This document shows, in pieces, positions 5,526-9,199 of a stretch of DNA of 9,199 bases. Origin of the DNA: Lawsonibacter sp. (GTDB taxonomy: Bacteria; Bacillota; Clostridia; Oscillospirales; Oscillospiraceae). Numbering within the stretch: position 1 is the first letter of the stretch; every line of letters begins with the position of its first letter. Location: assembly GCA_022798155.1 (NCBI GenBank), contig JAAWLY010000080.1, positions 1 through 9,199 of the forward strand, written 5' to 3'. The notes under the pieces were generated by a model. The model did no database searches. It was not told where the DNA came from and saw only the letters and a list, made by a program, of their open reading frames with translations. The translations under genes and the position numbers were made by a program.

Positions 5526-6788
5526 TTACAGGCGGATCAGATATTCGTTGCCGGAGTTCTTGCAGAAGTCCCCCCAAATTTTCTGGGCAGCCTCCTCCGG
5601 CGTGGCGCTGTTATCCACCGAGATATCGCTTACCTCCGTATATAGGGGCAGGCGGAAGTGGTACATCTCCTTCATGGTACCCTTGACCGACAGCGGACGG
5701 CCAATGACCGCCAGCTGGTCCAGATCCCGGCGCAGGAAGTATACCCGTCCGGTGCGGCGCATCACGGTGCGGTTGTCCTTCCGGAGGATGGCGCCGCCGC
5801 CGGTGGCGATAATCTGCCCGTTTTTGTCGCAGACGTCGGCCAGCACCTTGCGCTCCAGCGCCCGGAAGGCGGGCTCGCCGTGCTTGCGGAAGATTTCCGG
5901 GATGGATTTCCCTGCTAGGCGGACAATCTCGTCATCCAGGTCCACAAAGGGGCGCTTGGCGATGCGGGCCAGCTCCATGCCCACCGTGGTTTTACCGCAG
6001 CCGGGCATCCCCACCAGTACCAGATTGGCCCGATCACGCTGGAGCTCGGACAAAATTCTCTCAGTCTCGCTTTCGGAGACCGACCGGTCGAAGAAGCGCT
6101 CCTCGGCCACCACTGCCTGGTTGACCAACATGGACAGGCCGCCGGCCCGGCGCAGCCCCATCTTTTCCGCCTGGAGCAGCAGATCGGTGCGGGTGGGGTT
6201 ATAGATCAGGTCCAGTACCGCCTCCAGGTTGGGCAGGCGCTTCAGGTCCACAGGCTGGCTGCCCAGATCGGGCCACATGCCCACAGGGGTGGCGTTGACC
6301 AGAATTTCCGTGTCATCGTGGCGTTCCAGGTTGCCGTAGTTGTCCGCGCCGGTGCGGGAAATGACCACCACCTCCCGGGCGCCCTCTCGCCGGGCGGCGG
6401 CCTGGACGGTGAGGGAGGCCCCGCCGCTGCCCAGAACCATCACCTTTTTCTTGTCGAAGGATATCCCGGCCCGATGGGCCATGTACATAAAGCCATAAAT
6501 GTCCGTGTTATAGCCGTACAGCTTGCCGTCCGCCTTCCGCACCAGGGTATTCACACTGCCGATGGCCTGGGCCCCCTCGTCGATGACGTCGCAGTAGGGC
6601 ATCACGTCCCGCTTGTAGGGGATGGTGACGTTCAGCCCCCCGATGTTCTCCTGGGCCAGGAATGGACCCAGATCCTCCGGCTCCAGCTCAATCAGCTTGT
6701 AGCTGCCGCAGCCCAGGGCCTTGTGGATGGGGACGGACCAGCTGTGGCCCAGCTTGCGGCCCAGCAGGCCGAAAATTTTCTCTTCCAT
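5526..6788 (-). CDS. aroE/aroK: Fused shikimate dehydrogenase-shikimate kinase (AroE-AroK)
   Basis: One 420-residue polypeptide with two shikimate-pathway enzymes. Residues 1 to about 240 are AroE, which reduces 3-dehydroshikimate to shikimate with NADPH. K59 in NVTIPYK and D96 in GYNTDIYGF are the catalytic pair. N80 (SVNTL) and Q224 (LVNQAV) contact substrate, and VLGSGGAS (118-125) is the dinucleotide loop. Residues from about 255 to 420 are shikimate kinase, which phosphorylates shikimate at O3 with ATP. Walker A is GMPGCGKT (260-267, K266). FVDLDDEI (281-288), AFRALE (307-312, R309), ATGGGA (328-333), GRPL (363-366) and FRLPLY (378-383) are the remaining kinase motifs. There is no stop or frameshift between the halves, only a short charged linker, so this is a true fusion. 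The AroE substrate motif is unusual: GHSWSVPIH in place of the common GHSxSPxIH. GGAGGTG in the end of pheA serves as ribosome binding site. The gene starts 5 bases after the pheA stop, suggesting coupled translation. Confidence 0.95.
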   Translation of the reverse strand: MEEKIFGLLGRKLGHSWSVPIHKALGCGSYKLIELEPEDLGPFLAQENIGGLNVTIPYKRDVMPYCDVIDEGAQAIGSVNTLVRKADGKLYGYNTDIYGFMYMAHRAGISFDKKKVMVLGSGGASLTVQAAARREGAREVVVISRTGADNYGNLERHDDTEILVNATPVGMWPDLGSQPVDLKRLPNLEAVLDLIYNPTRTDLLLQAEKMGLRRAGGLSMLVNQAVVAEERFFDRSVSESETERILSELQRDRANLVLVGMPGCGKTTVGMELARIAKRPFVDLDDEIVRLAGKSIPEIFRKHGEPAFRALERKVLADVCDKNGQIIATGGGAILRKDNRTVMRRTGRVYFLRRDLDQLAVIGRPLSVKGTMKEMYHFRLPLYTEVSDISVDNSATPEEAAQKIWGDFCKNSGNEYLIRL

Positions 6789-6793
6789 ATCGA

Positions 6794-7930
6794 TTACACC
6801 TCCGCGTAATTGCCCAGAAACTGGAACCGTGCGCAGCTGCGCTCCATCTCTTTCAGCATGGCCAGCACGCTGGGGTCCTTGACAGAGGCCTCCAGCTCTA
6901 GGAAGAAGACAAACTCAAAGTCGCTTCCCACCACGGGACAGGACTCCAGCTTGGTCATGTTCAGGTCCAGGGCGGCCATCTTGGCGATGACATCATACAG
7001 AGCGCCCGGCTTGTTTTCAAAGGCTACCACCAGGCTGATCTTGTGGGCTCCGGCGTAGATGACCGGGTCCTTAGTGATGCAGATAAACCGGGTATAGTTG
7101 TTGTCGCTGTTCTGGATGTGGTCGTTGATGCACTCCAGGCCGTACAGCGCGGCGCAGGGGTGGGAGGAGATGGCGGCAATATTCCGCTTTCCGCTCTCGG
7201 CCACCATTTTAGCGGCCATAGCGGTGTTGCCGCAGGGGATTACCTTCACGTCCTTCAGCCCGCCCAGGAACTGGGAGCACTGGCCGATGGCCTGTTCGTG
7301 GGAGTAGATCTCGGTGATCTCCTCCTGCTTTACGCCGGGCAGCACCAGCAGCTCGTGGCGGATGCACAGGCGGGTGGCCCGGACCACAGACAGATCGTGC
7401 TCCTGGAGCAGCTGGTATACCGCCCGGACGGAGCCGTTGGAGCTGTTTTCGATGGGCAGCACCCCGAATTTGCACAGTCCGGACTCCACGGCGGCGGCCA
7501 CTGCCTCGAAGCTCTTTACATAGACAATATTTCCCCGGGGGAGCAGCCGGTCGCAGGCCACCTGGGAGTTGGCCCCCTCCACCCCCTGGCAGGCCACCAT
7601 GCCTGTCTGGGGGAAGACTTCCCGGTTATAGGTCAGCGCCGCCTGAACTCTCTGCTCCACCCGAGTGGGGGCGGAGATCAGCTCAGCCTGACGGCAGCGG
7701 CCCAGCTCGAAGAGGGTAGAGAACAGATGGTAGGCGTAGCGCTCCTTTTCTCCGGCACGCTGCGTCACCTTGGCCAGAATTTCCCGCTCCCGCTGCTTGT
7801 TCAGGATGGGCAGATGGTGCTCATTTTTATAGGCGGCGACCTGTTCGCTCAGGGACATGCGCTCTAAAAAGAGCTCCAACAGCTGGTCGTCCACGCTGTC
7901 GATCCCGGTACGAATCTCAGAAAGTTCCAT
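6794..7930 (-). CDS. pheA: Bifunctional chorismate mutase-prephenate dehydratase (P-protein)
   Basis: Converts chorismate to prephenate and then to phenylpyruvate, the phenylalanine branch. Residues 1-85 are an AroQ-type chorismate mutase. R7, R24, K35, R47 and E48 align with E. coli R11, R28, K39, R51 and E52, while E. coli D48 is N44 here. Residues from about 110 to 288 are prephenate dehydratase, with GVEGANSQVA (116-125), PIENSSNGSV (159-168) and the catalytic NNYTRF (277-282, T280). Residues from about 297 to 378 are an ACT domain expected to bind phenylalanine for feedback control. It has the GAL motif (NKPGALYDV), but the ESRP motif reads ESCP (329-332). The 378-residue length is normal for a P-protein. 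The start ATG 7930 has GGAGG (7941-7937) 6 bases upstream. It overlaps the end of aroC by 14 bases and almost touches aroE-aroK. Confidence 0.95.
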   Translation of the reverse strand: MELSEIRTGIDSVDDQLLELFLERMSLSEQVAAYKNEHHLPILNKQREREILAKVTQRAGEKERYAYHLFSTLFELGRCRQAELISAPTRVEQRVQAALTYNREVFPQTGMVACQGVEGANSQVACDRLLPRGNIVYVKSFEAVAAAVESGLCKFGVLPIENSSNGSVRAVYQLLQEHDLSVVRATRLCIRHELLVLPGVKQEEITEIYSHEQAIGQCSQFLGGLKDVKVIPCGNTAMAAKMVAESGKRNIAAISSHPCAALYGLECINDHIQNSDNNYTRFICITKDPVIYAGAHKISLVVAFENKPGALYDVIAKMAALDLNMTKLESCPVVGSDFEFVFFLELEASVKDPSVLAMLKEMERSCARFQFLGNYAEV

Positions 7931-9008
7931 GGTTTCCCTCCAAAAGTAAATCTAACAGTACACAGGCGGTCACCGCCTCCACCACCGGGACGGCCCGGTG
8001 GGCGATGCAGGGGTCGTGGCGGCCGTGGATTTGCAGGTCTGTGTTTTCCATAGCGGACAGGCTGACGGTCCTCTGCGCTTTACCGATGGACGGCGTAGGC
8101 TTGAAGGCCGCCTGAAACGTGACAGGCATTCCGGTGGTAATGCCCCCCAAGATGCCGCCGGCGTGGTTGGTTTCGGTGACGATTTTGCCATCTTTTACGG
8201 CAAAGGAGTCGTTATTCGAGGAGCCCAGAACAGCGGCGGCCCCAAATCCCGCGCCGAACTCCACTCCCTTGACGGCGGGTATCCCGAACAGTGCCGCGGC
8301 CAAACGGTTTTCCACCCCGTCAAACATGGGGTCTCCCAGCCCCGCAGGCAGGCCGATGGCGGCACATTCCACCACACCGCCGACACTGTCCAAATATTCT
8401 TTTGCGCTCAAAATAACGGCCTGCATCGTTTCCCCGGCCTTGTCGTCCAGTACCGGGAACGGCTTTCGGATCACTTCCTCAAACAGCTCCGGCGTGGGCT
8501 TTAGGGGAAATGGCGCGTCAGCAATCCCTCCCACTCCGCGCAGGTGTGCCCCCACATAAATCCCCCGCCGGGCCAGAATCTGCTTGGCGATCCCCCCGGC
8601 GATGCACAGGGGGGCGGTGAGCCGGCCGGAGAAGTGCCCGCCCCCCCGCATGTCGGCAAAGCCCTTCCACTTCACCCAGGCGGTGTAGTCAGCGTGGCCG
8701 GGGCGGGGCTTGTCGGCCAGTTCGCTGTAATCCCCGGAGTGCTGGTCGCTGTTGCGGATGACGGCGCACAGGGGGGCGCCGCAGGTTTTGCCCTCCAGCA
8801 GTCCGGAGAGAATTTCCGGCACGTCCCCCTCCTTCCGGGCGGTAGACAGAGGATTTTTCCCCGGCTTGCGCCGGTCCAGAAAGCGCTGGAGCTCCTCCAG
8901 GTCGATGGCCTCCCCGGCGGGCAGGCCGTCGATGTTCACCCCGATGGCCGTCCCGTGAGACTGGCCGAAGACGGACACCTTTAAAATTTTTCCAAACTCA
9001 GAGGACAT
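7917..9008 (-). CDS. aroC: Chorismate synthase
   Basis: Converts 5-enolpyruvylshikimate 3-phosphate to chorismate, using reduced FMN, as the last common step of the pathway. The 363-residue length is normal. The signatures are present in order: FGQSHGTAIGVNIDGLPAG (14-32, the GESHG motif with Q for E), DRRKPGKNPLSTARKEGD (45-62), RPGHADYT (102-109), RGGGHFSGR (121-129), the glycine-rich GGILGGITTGMPV (284-296) and GRHDPCIAHRAVPVVEA (329-345). The start is ATG 9008 with GGAGG (9021-9017) 8 bases upstream. A TTG at 9011 directly before it is a less likely alternative that would add one residue. The 5' end overlaps aroA by 11 bases and the 3' end overlaps pheA by 14 bases, so it sits in the middle of a translationally coupled chain. 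Confidence 0.96.
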   Translation of the reverse strand: MSSEFGKILKVSVFGQSHGTAIGVNIDGLPAGEAIDLEELQRFLDRRKPGKNPLSTARKEGDVPEILSGLLEGKTCGAPLCAVIRNSDQHSGDYSELADKPRPGHADYTAWVKWKGFADMRGGGHFSGRLTAPLCIAGGIAKQILARRGIYVGAHLRGVGGIADAPFPLKPTPELFEEVIRKPFPVLDDKAGETMQAVILSAKEYLDSVGGVVECAAIGLPAGLGDPMFDGVENRLAAALFGIPAVKGVEFGAGFGAAAVLGSSNNDSFAVKDGKIVTETNHAGGILGGITTGMPVTFQAAFKPTPSIGKAQRTVSLSAMENTDLQIHGRHDPCIAHRAVPVVEAVTACVLLDLLLEGNHGTF

Positions 9009-9199
9009 CAAATTCCCCTCCCAACCGCTTATATTCCTCCCAGAACGTGGGGTAAGATTTGTTCACCGCCTCCGCCCCTAAGATAGTCACAGGGCCGGTG
9101 CAGCGGGTGGCGGCGATGGCCGCCGCCATGACAATCCGGTGGTCGTTGGCCCCGTCCACCGTGCCGCCCTTCAAAAAGCGGGTCCCGGGGATGGCCAGC
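8998..9199 (-). CDS. aroA: 5-Enolpyruvylshikimate-3-phosphate synthase (AroA), C-terminal fragment, 5' part beyond window
   Basis: AroA transfers enolpyruvyl from phosphoenolpyruvate to shikimate 3-phosphate. Only the last 66 codons plus TGA lie in the window; the frame enters at base 9198 and stops at 9000-8998. The fragment contains the conserved NDHR motif in DGANDHRIVMAAAIAA. It then has a GPVTILGAEAVNKSYPTFWEEYK stretch typical of the EPSP synthase C terminus; its lysine, in NKSYP, corresponds to the phosphoenolpyruvate-contacting C-terminal lysine (K411 in E. coli). The end of the gene overlaps the aroC start by 11 bases and carries the aroC ribosome binding site. The fragment is too short to classify the protein as a glyphosate-sensitive or tolerant type. 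It shows that the aromatic operon continues upstream past the window edge. Confidence 0.9.
   Translation of the reverse strand, partial: LAIPGTRFLKGGTVDGANDHRIVMAAAIAATRCTGPVTILGAEAVNKSYPTFWEEYKRLGGEFDVL
9017..9021 (-). promoter_or_regulatory. Ribosome binding site choosing the aroC start
   Basis: GGAGG on the minus strand, within GGGAGGGG and inside the aroA coding region, is 8 bases from ATG 9008. It favours the ATG over the adjacent TTG at 9011. Confidence 0.75.

Noticed and set aside
5476..6204. A 242-codon plus-strand frame opposite aroE-aroK
   Set aside because: Its serine/arginine-rich translation is typical of the antisense of GC-rich coding DNA, and it contradicts the intact kinase motifs on the minus strand.
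1..9199. CRISPR arrays, tRNA or rRNA genes, insertion sequences, phage or defence genes, or a new multi-gene system
   Set aside because: No spaced repeats, terminal inverted repeats, transposase or integrase motifs or tRNA-like folds were seen. Nearly all bases belong to well-known housekeeping, sporulation and biosynthetic genes with uniform base composition.

Overview
The window looks like chromosomal DNA from a GC-rich, spore-forming member of the Firmicutes (class Clostridia). The evidence is the C-terminal half of the spore-coat protein SpoIVA, strong GGAGG-type ribosome binding sites, near-consensus sigma-A promoters, RNase M5 (a Gram-positive rRNA maturase) and a GC-rich codon usage shared by all genes. 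A member of the Oscillospiraceae (Flavonifractor/Oscillibacter-like) is my best guess. That is an inference from style and gene content, not a proven assignment.

Layout. Bases 1-765 (+) hold the 3' half of spoIVA, followed by a Rho-independent terminator. Bases 824-2368 (+) hold a sigma-A-type promoter and gltX (glutamyl-tRNA synthetase). gltX converges on rlmA (-, 2399-3229, 23S rRNA guanine methyltransferase) across one compact bidirectional terminator. rlmA and the next unit, nth-rnmV (+, 3370-4659, endonuclease III and RNase M5), diverge from an intergenic region of about 140 bp that carries a recognisable promoter on each strand. rnmV then converges across a second bidirectional terminator on a long minus-strand aromatic amino acid operon (4697-9199 and beyond).

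The aromatic operon, in transcription order, is aroA (EPSP synthase, only the last 66 codons inside the window), aroC (chorismate synthase), pheA (bifunctional chorismate mutase-prephenate dehydratase with an ACT domain), a shikimate dehydrogenase-shikimate kinase fusion (aroE-aroK) and aroD (type I dehydroquinate dehydratase). Together they cover dehydroquinate to chorismate (AroD, AroE, AroK, AroA, AroC) and then chorismate to phenylpyruvate (PheA). The first four genes overlap or nearly touch, which suggests translational coupling. The operon promoter and any leader regulator lie beyond base 9199.

The window is mostly housekeeping. I see no mobile elements, CRISPR arrays, tRNA or rRNA genes, phage genes or defence genes, and nothing I could honestly call a new system. 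The points most worth a second look are the AroE-AroK fusion with an altered AroE substrate motif, the changed ESRP motif in the PheA regulatory domain, and a 10-bp direct repeat in the rlmA/nth divergent promoter region. Every intergenic stretch is under about 150 bp and is accounted for below.
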